Shown piece by piece: positions 34,822 to 43,713 of a stretch of DNA of 64,000 bases (the first letter of the stretch is position 1; each line of letters starts with the position of its first letter). The notes beneath the pieces are model-generated. The model was not told the DNA's origin and did not search any database. It saw only the letters and a list, made by a program, of their open reading frames with translations. Location: NCBI RefSeq assembly GCF_029626225.1, contig NZ_JARUBP010000001.1, forward strand, positions 3,224,001 to 3,288,000, given 5' to 3'. The stretch is from Asanoa sp. WMMD1127 (GTDB lineage Bacteria > Actinomycetota > Actinomycetes > Mycobacteriales > Micromonosporaceae). Position numbers and translations under genes: made by a program.

Positions 34822-36717
34822 ATGGCGCCTCCAGGAAAGAGCAAGTTCGAGCAAAGGAAAAGGCCTGTGTCGCCGCAGTATCCTGAACAACTCACGATTA
34901 TCGACGCCGATGATGTCGGCGACGTGCGCTCAGAGAGGAGAGTGCGCGTCTGGCCCAAGTCGGTATCGGATATTGCGGCATGGTGCAGGAAGCAGAAGCT
35001 CGAACCAATTTCGCATAAAGAGGTCCCAGGAGCCAACCATTTCGAACGTCAGCAGCTAGCCGCGCTGGGAGGCGTCGCGGCAGCTTTGGCCAAGCGCCGT
35101 CCGGGACGTCAGTCGATTCGCCAATTTCCCGAGGCTGTCCGGCAATGGCTCAAGGCCTCGGAAGAGCCGCCGCCTCAGCTTGTCGATGCCATCTGCGAAG
35201 ACATTGCAGCCGGCGCAGACCCACTCGCCTTGATCTATGAACGGATCGTGTCTGGGCCGCGCCGGCGGTTGCTTGGCACCTTCTTTACGCCGACTCCGGT
35301 GCTCGACTACATGCACCACGTCCTTAGGAATCTGCCCGAACCTGCCGCCGTGGCCGATCCAGGAGCGGGCGTTGGTGCTTTTACGATCGCGGCCCTTAAG
35401 TGGTGGCGAGAAAGCGAGGTTCATGCTGTAGACGTAAATCTCGTCACGCTCGGCTTGCTCGCTGCCCGTCCGGATCTCGATCGTCGCCCGTCAGACGGTT
35501 TGAATAGATCTCGGCTTCGGTTGCGGCACGAAGACTTTTTAGAGTGGCTCATAACCCGCTGGCCAGAACTCGATGGGGCGCGCTTGTTATTGGGAAACCC
35601 GCCCTACACCCGCCATCAACAGCTCACTGCTTCGGAAAAGTCCGCGGCGCGGGCGGCAGTTGGAAGCCTTGCTCCCGGACTTCGGTCCGGCCTGTCGACG
35701 TACTTCCTGGCAGCTTCGCTCGCGGCCCTCAAGCCTAAGGACGCCCTTTGCCTCCTACTCCCCGCTAATTGGCTCGAGGCAGATTATGCGAAGTCTGTTC
35801 GACAGCGACTTTGGTCGGTTGGGACGCGGCCCACAGAGTTGCATCTGTTTCCCAATGACTTGAACGTATTCCCCGGAGCCCAGGTCGCGGCCATGGTGTT
35901 GTACGTAGGGCCCGAGCGGAGCCGTCGACAGAAGTTGAAAGTTGTGCGGGTCGCCGGCGACTTGGAGTCTGGTTTCCGGGCATCTGTAGTGAACGACATC
36001 GAGCGGGTGGGTGTCACCCCTCCTAGCTTCAGTCCCCGGAAGCTGCTTGCCTCTCACGTTGCCAATCGCCGCGCTTCTGAGGCCACGCCGCTGGGAGTAC
36101 TTGCGAATATAAGAAGGGGCGTGGCGACGGGAGCCAACTCCTTTTTCCTTCGCACCAGATCGGAGGCAGATGAGTTGCCTCGCCACGCATATCTGCCGGC
36201 TATAAGCAGGCTACGGGACTTGATTGGCGACGACCTTGATGAGAAGGAGCACCTTGAGCTGAGCTCCAAAGGTGTTAGGTGCTGGATGTTGAATCTCCAG
36301 ACTGGAGACGCAAGTGACCCACGGATTCAAAGGATCATCGACGAAGGGGTTGCGTTGTCGCTTCATAAGAGGCATCTCTGCAAAATTCGCGATCCTTGGT
36401 ATTCACTTGAGACCGTCCCCACGCCCGACATTCTTGTGGGGCCGATGGGCAAGGAGAAGTTCCGGGTCGTCGTAAACTCTGTCGGCGCTACTCCCACAAA
36501 CACGCTCTATGGAATTCAGTTGAAGCGAAGGTCGGACGACGTGCTACCGGGAGCGATTAGCGAACTTACGAATTGGCTTCGAAGCGACATAGGGCAAGAC
36601 GCACTGAGGTCTGCGGCGCGGGGTCATCACGGCGATGGCCTTGTAAAGCTCGAGCCCGGAGCGCTGAAACAGGTTCAGGTGCCCGCACACATCGCGAAGT
36701 TCCTGGAGGACGGCTGA
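34822..36717 (+). CDS. N6-adenine DNA methyltransferase, Eco57I-like
   Basis: Protein of 631 residues. Motif X-like FFTPTPVLDYM near 156, SAM-binding motif I DPGAGVGAF near 178-186 and catalytic motif IV NPPY near 259-262 identify a gamma-class N6-adenine methyltransferase. The C-terminal 280 residues contain LGVLANIRRGVATGANSFF near 425, the usual start of a target-recognition domain. No nuclease motif was seen inside it, so restriction would have to come from the neighbouring DUF3883 protein. ATG 34822 is the best start; TTG 34795 is an in-frame alternative. It begins about 90 bases after the nuclease gene on the same strand and probably belongs to the same operon. Confidence 0.88.
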   Translation: MAPPGKSKFEQRKRPVSPQYPEQLTIIDADDVGDVRSERRVRVWPKSVSDIAAWCRKQKLEPISHKEVPGANHFERQQLAALGGVAAALAKRRPGRQSIRQFPEAVRQWLKASEEPPPQLVDAICEDIAAGADPLALIYERIVSGPRRRLLGTFFTPTPVLDYMHHVLRNLPEPAAVADPGAGVGAFTIAALKWWRESEVHAVDVNLVTLGLLAARPDLDRRPSDGLNRSRLRLRHEDFLEWLITRWPELDGARLLLGNPPYTRHQQLTASEKSAARAAVGSLAPGLRSGLSTYFLAASLAALKPKDALCLLLPANWLEADYAKSVRQRLWSVGTRPTELHLFPNDLNVFPGAQVAAMVLYVGPERSRRQKLKVVRVAGDLESGFRASVVNDIERVGVTPPSFSPRKLLASHVANRRASEATPLGVLANIRRGVATGANSFFLRTRSEADELPRHAYLPAISRLRDLIGDDLDEKEHLELSSKGVRCWMLNLQTGDASDPRIQRIIDEGVALSLHKRHLCKIRDPWYSLETVPTPDILVGPMGKEKFRVVVNSVGATPTNTLYGIQLKRRSDDVLPGAISELTNWLRSDIGQDALRSAARGHHGDGLVKLEPGALKQVQVPAHIAKFLEDG

Positions 36718-37364
36718 TCCTCATACGTCCAATTCCGTTTATGGACCAGGACGCTTTTGGTCGATTACCTTGTCATAGCGGCCGCCGGGCTGCGCCAGGC
36801 CCTAAGTCAGTTGACGGCGCCGTCCGATGTGGGCGTCGGTGCCAGGGCGAGCTCCAACGCCTTGGTCTATCACGTCGATGCCCCCTCGCGATTGGCGACC
36901 CAGCCGCGAGGTGAGTAATCGCTAGGTGTGATGGTCGAATCCGCAATGAGTCGATGGTCCAAGCCGACTGGGTCTCAGCGACCGTCCACTGAGTGTTCAC
37001 GTCAACAGCATCTGACCCGTCCGCGACGGCGCATAGGACCCGGCAGCGCTGCCATACCCTGGATGTCAACGGCCTGGGCGCTTATGATCTGCAGGCCGGG
37101 CCAGGTCACGACCGCTGTCGTGGTATTGATTTTGTGGTCCGATCACTCCGGCACGCATCGACCGCATGACTAGTGCGTCGGCACCGTCCTGGACTGCGCT
37201 GGGACGAGTCCGCGAACCTCCACCCACTGTGCCCGCTGCGCCGACGATGTTGGTGTTACCCACCGAGCCAAGCGAGACGCGAGCATGGCGTACAGGGCAG
37301 CGTGTCGCTGAAGTCTTGAGTGCGAGGAGCGCGGTGAGCACCTCTACAGGCGTAGTCTGCAACG
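36718..37364. other. Intergenic stretch without a supported gene
   Basis: About 650 bases after the methyltransferase. Small open frames occur (36928-37173 plus, 37066-37362 minus) but their sequences show no domain, no good ribosome site and no coding-like pattern. It should contain the promoter of the PIN-domain gene. This may be decayed remnant DNA. Confidence 0.45.
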
Positions 37365-38879
37365 ATGCCTGGCCTCTTCGACGGCTTCGAAGGTTACTTC
37401 ATCCATGGGAGCCCGGACGTGGACCGAGCGTTGACGTCGGCTTTGATAGCCGTGGACGCCAACGTGCTGCTAAACCTCTACCGGTACAACGAGCGCACGA
37501 CTGAGGACCTGCTGACGATCTTTGACAAGATCGGCCATCGACTGGTCATTCCTCACCAGGCGATGCGGGAGTTCCATCGCAACCGGCTGGCGGCAATCGG
37601 GAACCCGGCCGGGGCGGCACAAGACCTGCGCAACACGCTCGACAGGAATCAGCGATCGGCAAGCGACGCGCTCGCCAGGTGGGCGAAGCAGGTGGCGCTC
37701 GACGACCAAGAACTGAGCCGCTTGCAGGACGGCGTCGGCGAGGCATTCGACCGACTTCGCGAAGCAGTCGACCGTGGCGAACCGAACCGTGTACGTGCCG
37801 ACTCTCCCGCCGCCGAAGACCGCGTGCTCCGCAGGCTTGAGGTCTTGCTGGACGGCCGGGTGTTGTCCTGTCCTTCAGACGAGGCGGACCTTATCGTCGA
37901 GGGGAACCGACGGGTCGAGGCTCAGGTGCCGCCCGGGTATCTCGATGCCGACAAGGGCGACGTTAACGCAGAGGGGGCCGCCGGCGATTTCCTTGTGTAC
38001 CGACAGGCCTGCGACGAGGCCACCCAACGGGGTCTTGACCTGGTGATCATCACGGGAGATGAGAAGGAGGACTGGTGGTGGCGTCATCGAAACGTCGCCA
38101 TCGGGCCTCGTCACGAGATGGTCAAGGAGTTCTTCGACCGTAGCAACGGTCGACGACTCTTCCTGCTAACTCCGCGCAGTCTGCTGCAGCGCTCTGGGGT
38201 TCTCGACGTTGAAGTCAGTCCTATCTCCGTGGAAGACGCAGCCCGCCCACTCGAAGACCTCCAGCAAGACCACGGGTGGACGACCGAAGGTATCCGTGAG
38301 CTCCTCCGGCGCCTCGAGATGCAGGGCTTCCCGCACGCCGCTGTCATTTGGTCCGCGGCTGACCTCGGTGGCATTATCGATCGCGACACGGTTTATGACA
38401 TCTGTGGCTATGAAGAATCAAGAACACTGCGGGGGTTCACTACCCCGGTCGCACGCATTACTTCAGAGCTCCAAGGCGAAGGCCTAGTAGCCGAGCGCGT
38501 GACACCGATGCTCGTTGCTGTCTACCCTAACGATGAGAAGGCCGCTGGATTCCGCATTCCAGACGAAGTGGTCAGCGTTCTCTCCAACATGCAGTCCAAC
38601 GCGTCGAGCGAGGCGACATCGATGGTCGGTGTGACGAGCTGGGGGAAATACCTGCCCTTGACGGCCTGGTTGCGGGCACAGTCCGCGGACGACCTTCCGC
38701 TCAGCTTTGGAGAAATCGAGGAGATTCTCGGCGCCGACCTTGCAGGCTCAGCGAGGAAACATCCGCCATATTGGCGGTCCTCCACAAATTCTCTCGGCAA
38801 GGCGATCACGGCAGCAGGCTTTAAGGCCAGCCGAGTTGACTTAGACAACGAGACAGTCCGATTTGTTAGACGAGCATAG
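37365..38879 (+). CDS. PIN_8 (DUF4935) nuclease-like protein fused to wHTH-like and DUF7662 domains
   Basis: Protein of 504 residues with three parts. N-terminal PIN-like domain of the DUF4935/PIN_8 type: AVDANVLLNLYRYNE near 29-43, VIPHQAMREFHRNRL, and the distal acidic site VIITGDEKEDWWWRHRN near 225-241. The middle (YDICGYEESRTLRGFTTPVARI, in parts, near 340-380) looks like a small winged-helix module. The C terminus (LPLSFGEIEEILGADL, SARKHPPYWR, VDLDNETVRFVRR) matches DUF7662. PIN domains cut RNA, or less often DNA, with divalent metals; target unknown. Fusion suggests nucleic-acid sensing coupled to cleavage. No antitoxin gene is adjacent. Confidence 0.8.
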   Translation: MPGLFDGFEGYFIHGSPDVDRALTSALIAVDANVLLNLYRYNERTTEDLLTIFDKIGHRLVIPHQAMREFHRNRLAAIGNPAGAAQDLRNTLDRNQRSASDALARWAKQVALDDQELSRLQDGVGEAFDRLREAVDRGEPNRVRADSPAAEDRVLRRLEVLLDGRVLSCPSDEADLIVEGNRRVEAQVPPGYLDADKGDVNAEGAAGDFLVYRQACDEATQRGLDLVIITGDEKEDWWWRHRNVAIGPRHEMVKEFFDRSNGRRLFLLTPRSLLQRSGVLDVEVSPISVEDAARPLEDLQQDHGWTTEGIRELLRRLEMQGFPHAAVIWSAADLGGIIDRDTVYDICGYEESRTLRGFTTPVARITSELQGEGLVAERVTPMLVAVYPNDEKAAGFRIPDEVVSVLSNMQSNASSEATSMVGVTSWGKYLPLTAWLRAQSADDLPLSFGEIEEILGADLAGSARKHPPYWRSSTNSLGKAITAAGFKASRVDLDNETVRFVRRA

Positions 38880-39337
38880 GTTCTGGACAGCGATCGCCGT
38901 TAGGCCGAAGCCGTATCCGACTCCCGCACTCTGTTTCGCAGGCTCCCGTCTCGCCAGTCGTCGGGATTTCTGCCGGGTAGGAACACACTGCCGAGAACGA
39001 TGTGCGGGCGTTTGATGGCCAAACGGCGAGTTCGTCGCAGGGTGGCTACACCATAAGAACGATTATGGGCGGTTGTCGAGCTGCGCCGCCTGCCAACGAT
39101 TTCCTTAACCTCTTCGCTGACCCTCCTGGCGCAACGCCGACAACCGGCTTGATGGTCAGCCACGAACTCCGTAGCGGGGACCGACTTCGGCTACCGTGCA
39201 AGGTTGCGAGCACGGCCGTGCTTGTTTTGGAGGTTTGTCGGTCTTCGCGAGGCGGCAGCCAACCTCCAGGCGATCCGTAAGCCAACGGCTACGATCGCTT
39301 GTCTCCACCTCTGACTCGATTGCAAGGAGCACGGTCC
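38880..39337. other. Intergenic region containing repeat copy A
   Basis: About 460 bases before the KAP NTPase. It includes an inverted repeat at 39051-39068 listed separately. No supported gene: open frames such as 38900-39163 minus lack ribosome sites and domains. Confidence 0.5.
39051..39068. repeat. Dispersed inverted repeat, copy A
   Basis: CCATAA-GAACGA-TTATGG, a perfect 6-base inverted repeat around a 6-base spacer, preceded by TACA and followed by GCGGTTGTCGA. Copy B at 48545 shares TACACCATAAG, TTATG and a nearby TCGA; copy C lies at 41684. Confidence 0.6.
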
Positions 39338-41551
39338 ATGGGGTTGTTCCGCCGAACAGGCAAGGGCAGTGACCCTGTCAGCGAAACTAGGAATCGGCGG
39401 ATGCTTCCCCGCAACCGCGGCAATCTCTATGCCGACGATCCAGTGGATGAGGTAAATGACCAGCTGGACCGCGGTCGGCTGGCAGCGCAGTTGACCCGAT
39501 CCATCGAGGCTGTATCAAACCAGTCTGACAGTGCCGTCGTCGCGCTCGTCGGCCCCTGGGGTAGCGGCAAGTCGAGCCTGCTTATCGGCATAGAGGCGAA
39601 TCTGCGAGAGGAGGGCTGGTACCTTGCGCGGCACAACCCCTGGGCATACTCGTCGTACGAGAGGTCGGTCGCAGGCTTCTTTGCGGAAATCCGGGATGTG
39701 GTGCCCGACGCGGTCATGGGACCGGACCGACGGAGAGCACTCGGCGAATGGGTCGAGCGCCTGGCACCGGCCGGCACACTTGGCACTGCGGTCGGTGTCA
39801 ACGCCACGGGTGCGATGACATCAGCCGCGTCGCTCATTATGGGCGATCGAAGCCCAGAACGGCTTCGCAAAATATTCGCGGAGGCGTTAGAAGGTCTGGA
39901 TCATCCAGTCCTTGTAATTCTAGACGATCTAGATCGGCTCCAACCCGACGAGTTATTGCTTACCTTCAAGCTGGTCCGATTGATCGGTCGGCTGCCTAAC
40001 GTCTACTACCTGCTCGCATACGACGAGGCGACGCTCGCCGAAGTACTACAACACACTCAGCTTATCGGTTCGGGTCCCGGAAGAGCACGACAATACCTGG
40101 AGAAAATGGTTCAGGTCCGCCTCGATATTCCGCCGCTACTCGAGGACCAACAGATCAACCTTGTCAATGAGGGAATCGATGCGTTTTGTGCAGCGCATGG
40201 CGTTGAACTCGCCCCCGATGCTCGTGCTCGTCTCCAATCGGCGTGGTCTGAATGCCTAGTTCGGTATCTCGATCAGCCGCGGGCCGTCAAACGACTGTTC
40301 ACACAGGTTGACGCGTTGTGGCCAGAGGTGCATGGTGAAGTCGATTTTGTTGACTTCCTCCTCATGACGTTTCTTCGAACCTTCGAGCGTGACGTACATG
40401 AGCTGGTGATCAACCATAAGTCTGAACTGCTCCAAAGCTCGTTCGCTTTCGGGCGGCATAGCGAAACAAACCCCGAACGGTGGGAACGTTGGAAGAATCG
40501 CATCGCCGAGGAAGGAAAGCCGCGACACGTTGAATCGATCGCCGCTCTGATGTCCGAACTTTTCCTCTATCTGCGAGGTGCGCGAGAAAACACCTCGTAT
40601 GCTGCCTCTTATCGGGAGGATGTGCGGCGCCGCCGCGGAGTGGACAGTGATGAGTTCTTCGACCGATACACCCAGGTCGGCGTGCCTGCCAGCGATCTCG
40701 CAGAGAAACTTGTTGCCGACGCCGTTAACGAGATGCGAGCAGGAGCCTTTGGGCCTTCGATCGAGCGACTTCAGAGCTGGTTCGACAAGGATGCCGGCAA
40801 GGTAGCCCGAAAGCTGTATCGCGTCGATGAGCAATCCCCGCTGCCAACGGGCCTGGCACTTAGCTTGTTAGGAAGAAACTACCTCCCGTCCAGCGACCAG
40901 CGGTCAGGCATACTTGGACTACGGGGCGATCGGGAGATTCTTCGGGTCGCGACGAGGATTGTCCTCCGCCTAGATGGCGATGACGCCCTGACGACCCTTC
41001 ACGCCTTGGCCGTCCGTGGAACTTCAGAATTGGCGATGGCGGCTGATGTCGTCAGAATGGCGAAGCGTGCTGATTCCGGTCCGCCGCCGACTTGGCTATT
41101 CGATGGAGTGCAGGCTGTCTCGTCCCTGGTGGAGAAGCATTTGCGGGCGGCCTCGCAGGAGGCACTCACCGAAGCGCCGGATTTACCACGATTCCTTTAT
41201 ACATTCCTTGAGCTGCAAGGATCGGCGGCTACCCAAGCGCTGTTGTGGGGGGTGCTTGAGTCATCGTCGTGGCAGCTAGAGGATCTGCTCGCGTCTCTCG
41301 TGCCGGTTGGTCAGACAAGTAATGGTCGACGGACCTGGCAGTCCTTGGGCGAGCTGCGGGTCGGGGACGTCGATGAGCTACTTAACATCGCCCGAGTACT
41401 CGCTGCGCTGCCGTCGACCGCCGGCGAGCAGCCCATAGATGAAGACGACGAAGTCGACGTGACATTCGAGGGGCGCAGAAGGTATGCACTACGGGTCATG
41501 GAGCGCGTTCGTGCCGAGCGCAGCACCGCCGAGCCCGAAGCCGCACCTTAA
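39338..41551 (+). CDS. KAP-family P-loop NTPase
   Basis: Large STAND-like ATPase of 737 residues. The KAP signature is clear: LVGPWGSGKSSLL near 70-82 (Walker A with the WG variant), RHNPWAYSS near 99-107, and LVILDDLDRLQPDEL near 190-204 (Walker B with paired Asp), followed by VKRLFT-type sensor region (PRAVKRLFTQVDAL near 315-328). Unlike many KAP NTPases it shows no convincing transmembrane insertion. Family members include PifA, which excludes phage T7, so a defence role is plausible in this island. ATG 39338 is chosen for its AAGGAG site eight bases upstream; the frame is open to 39299. Confidence 0.88.
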   Translation: MGLFRRTGKGSDPVSETRNRRMLPRNRGNLYADDPVDEVNDQLDRGRLAAQLTRSIEAVSNQSDSAVVALVGPWGSGKSSLLIGIEANLREEGWYLARHNPWAYSSYERSVAGFFAEIRDVVPDAVMGPDRRRALGEWVERLAPAGTLGTAVGVNATGAMTSAASLIMGDRSPERLRKIFAEALEGLDHPVLVILDDLDRLQPDELLLTFKLVRLIGRLPNVYYLLAYDEATLAEVLQHTQLIGSGPGRARQYLEKMVQVRLDIPPLLEDQQINLVNEGIDAFCAAHGVELAPDARARLQSAWSECLVRYLDQPRAVKRLFTQVDALWPEVHGEVDFVDFLLMTFLRTFERDVHELVINHKSELLQSSFAFGRHSETNPERWERWKNRIAEEGKPRHVESIAALMSELFLYLRGARENTSYAASYREDVRRRRGVDSDEFFDRYTQVGVPASDLAEKLVADAVNEMRAGAFGPSIERLQSWFDKDAGKVARKLYRVDEQSPLPTGLALSLLGRNYLPSSDQRSGILGLRGDREILRVATRIVLRLDGDDALTTLHALAVRGTSELAMAADVVRMAKRADSGPPPTWLFDGVQAVSSLVEKHLRAASQEALTEAPDLPRFLYTFLELQGSAATQALLWGVLESSSWQLEDLLASLVPVGQTSNGRRTWQSLGELRVGDVDELLNIARVLAALPSTAGEQPIDEDDEVDVTFEGRRRYALRVMERVRAERSTAEPEAAP

Positions 41552-41683
41552 CCGGCGTCGTTCCCGGCGGGTCTCCCTATCCAGGGAACGCGCTCGGTCG
41601 ACGCACCGCGGGGAGGCCATACAGCAACCCAGTGTTACACGACTGTGTCGGCGGGGGCGACCAGTCGAACCTACGGCGACGCA

Positions 41684-41701
41684 CCATAAGGCCAATTGTG
41701 T
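41684..41701. repeat. Dispersed inverted repeat, copy C (degenerate)
   Basis: CCATAA-GGCCAA-TTGTGT; left arm identical to copies A and B, right arm diverged. It lies about 35 bases beyond the stop codon of the serine-recombinase remnant. Confidence 0.5.
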
Positions 41702-41736
41702 GGGGGTTCCTCGCGTTCACCGCAGCCCGGCTGCGG

Positions 41737-42186
41737 TCAGCCGACGACGAACTCGGCCTGCTTCATCGCCGGCCCGTCGGCCTCACCGGAGACCGCCTGC
41801 GGGACCAGGACTTGAAAGACCACCGTGTCCCGGTCCCAGTGGTAGGTCAGGGGCAGCCCGCAGCGCGCGTATGCCTCCGCCTGGCGGGCCGCCGCGAGCT
41901 CTGTCTCGCCGTCCGGAGAGTTCGCCTCGTTAGCCGCGGTTCGGTCGACCGCCGCGTCGACGGGGCGCCCGGTCCGGCGCAGGAACGCGTTAACACGGGC
42001 GGTCAGTGCGTCCTGCCGCAGGTAGACGGTGGGCGGGTGGTCCGCAGGCGGATCGGTCAGGTCGGCGGCGACGCAGCGGTAGTAGATGTGGCCGTGGTGG
42101 ACGCCGGCGTTCATTCGGCGCTGGCACAGACCGCAGGTGAGCAGGCCGCGGAATAGGTAGGGCCGGAATCGCTCGTCGCTCGACGG
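41737..42186 (-). pseudogene. Serine recombinase remnant (zinc-ribbon and C-terminal part)
   Basis: Only the distal part of a large serine recombinase survives. It begins inside the segment before the recombinase zinc ribbon (YLFRGLLTCGLCQRRMNAG, HIYYRCVA: two Cys pairs), continues with PPTVYLRQDALTARVNAFL, and ends with AEAYARCGLPLTYHWDR, all typical of the C-terminal half of actinomycete integrases. The catalytic Ser domain and the recombinase domain are absent; the frame upstream hits the stop codon of the neighbouring pseudogene. It is evidence that the island once moved by site-specific recombination or was hit by a deletion. Confidence 0.75.
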
Positions 42187-42703
42187 TCAGCCAACAATTG
42201 GAATCGCTAACCAGCGAAAGTCACCGTTGCGACCACCCAGCTGGGAGTAGGGCTGCCACACGATCGGGTAGGTACCACGTAGGGACCTGTTGTTTGACGG
42301 GAAGTCTCCTTCGCCCCACACCAAGGTTCCCGTCAAGGTTCGGCCTTCGTGTATGCGAAAGTTCCGGTCGCGGGTCCGCCGGTCGCCGGCTGGCAGGTTC
42401 CACATCGCCCTGGCGTTGGTCAGCATGATGGCCAAGCCATTGGTCCGCGACTGCTCAGCAGCGCAGATCTGTTCAAGGCGGGCGATGTCGGCAACGAAGT
42501 GGTGCCGTGCCAGGTCATCGGCGCCGTGGTGTCGCAGTCGGACAGGCTCTCCGGTGACGGGGTCGCCGCCATCCCACGAAGCCCTGATGTACTTCAACTC
42601 CACAGCTGTGCGCCCATGATCGCCCCCAACAGAGGAGATCAATGGCGCGCCGCCTCCCATCCGGCGCGGGCCTGGGCCTCCAGACGAATGTTGACAGACG
42701 GCG

Positions 42704-43605
42704 CTAGGCCGTGTTCCGTAGGGCTCGGAGCCATTGGTTGATGGCCGCGATGGTCAGGGTGGCTTCGTAGCGCACGGCGAGTTTGTCGTACCTGGTGGCC
42801 ATGGCGCGGTGGTGTTTGAGCTGGTTGATGCCGCACTCGACGGCGTGATGCGCCCGGTAGAGGTTGGGGTCGAAGGCGGGCGGACGCCCGCCTCGGGAGC
42901 CCTTGGCCTTACGGTGTTCGTCTTGGTCGGTCTTGCTCGGGATGCAGGCTCGGATGCCGCGGCGGGGTTGGCTGCGGAGGTGTACGCCTTGTCTGCCAGG
43001 ACGGTGTCCGGGCGGGTCCGGGGCCGGCCGCCATCGGCGCGCGTGACACGCACTTTGGCCAGCACGGGGATGAACTGAGGGCTGTCGCCGCGTTGGCCGG
43101 CGGTGACTATCGCGGCCATCAGTTTGCGGCCCTGCTCGCAGGCCAGATGGGTCTTGGTGGTCCAGCCGCCCCGGGACCGGCCGAGCGCGTGATCTGCCGG
43201 CTCGCTCTGCGTTCCGCCGGGCGGCTCCTTCTGCCCGTCACCGTCGCGGCGGGCGCCCGCGGCGTGCTGATGGGCGCGGCTGATGGTGGAGTCCACGCTC
43301 ACCGTCCAGCCGATCAACCCGGCCGCGTCCGCCCGGGCCTGCAACACCGCCAGAATCTGCGCCCAGACCCCGTCGCGCTGCCAACGGCGGAACCATCGAT
43401 ACAGCGTCTGCCACGGCGGATACACCGCCGGAACCTCTCGCCACGGCGAGCCGGTCCGGACCCGCCACCGGATCCCGTCGATGATCATCCTCATGGTCCA
43501 TTTGCGGGGCTGATCACGACCGGTTCCCGCCGGCAACGGCGGCTCGAGCACCGCCCACTGCACGTCGGTCAGGTCATGTCGCCTCACTGCCGCTACGCTC
43601 GGCAC
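42704..43605 (-). pseudogene. IS5-family DDE transposase, frameshifted
   Basis: Typical IS5/IS427-group transposase: HDLTDVQWAVLEPPLP near the N terminus, GIRWRVRTGSPWREVP, first Asp in SVDSTISRAHQH, second Asp in [12 protein letters not shown]. After this, near 42960-42968, the frame changes: continuation in another frame reads [16 protein letters not shown], then [24 protein letters not shown] with the catalytic Glu, ending LRALRNTA. A few residues usual between SAAN and RRRGI are missing, so a small deletion is likelier than programmed frameshifting. The final TAG stop codon (42704-42706) is provided by the CTAG target duplication. Transposition activity from this copy is therefore unlikely. 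Confidence 0.85.
42708..42724 (+). repeat. IS left terminal inverted repeat
   Basis: GCCGTGTTCCGTAGGGC, adjacent to the CTAG duplication at 42704-42707; pairs with 43697-43713. Confidence 0.88.
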
Positions 43606-43696
43606 GAGGTCTCCGGTGTGAAGTTCTAGCTTGGTCGCTGAACCAACTACCGGAGACCTCTTCAGTTATCGATCACCGACACGCCGCAGCATCGAC

Positions 43697-43713
43697 GCCC
43701 TACGAAACACGAC
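43697..43713 (-). repeat. IS right terminal inverted repeat
   Basis: Complement reads GTCGTGTTTCGTAGGGC, two mismatches to the left end; followed by CTAG at 43714-43717. Confidence 0.88.

Larger units (their letters stand above)
42708..43713 (-). mobile_element. IS5-family insertion sequence (IS427-group-like), complete ends
   Basis: Element of 1006 bases. Terminal inverted repeats are 42708-42724 (GCCGTGTTCCGTAGGGC) and the complement of 43697-43713 (GTCGTGTTTCGTAGGGC), matching at 15 of 17 bases. It is flanked by CTAG direct repeats at 42704-42707 and 43714-43717, the target duplication expected for this group. One transposase gene fills it. Insertion split the gene described at 42187-43837. 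Confidence 0.9.

Noticed and set aside
36928-37362. Small open frames between the methyltransferase and PIN genes
   Set aside because: Neither strand gives a credible start or protein-like sequence.
42957-42968. Programmed ribosomal frameshift in the IS5 transposase
   Set aside because: No slippery A-rich heptamer is present and residues usual in the family are missing at the shift, which fits a small deletion better.
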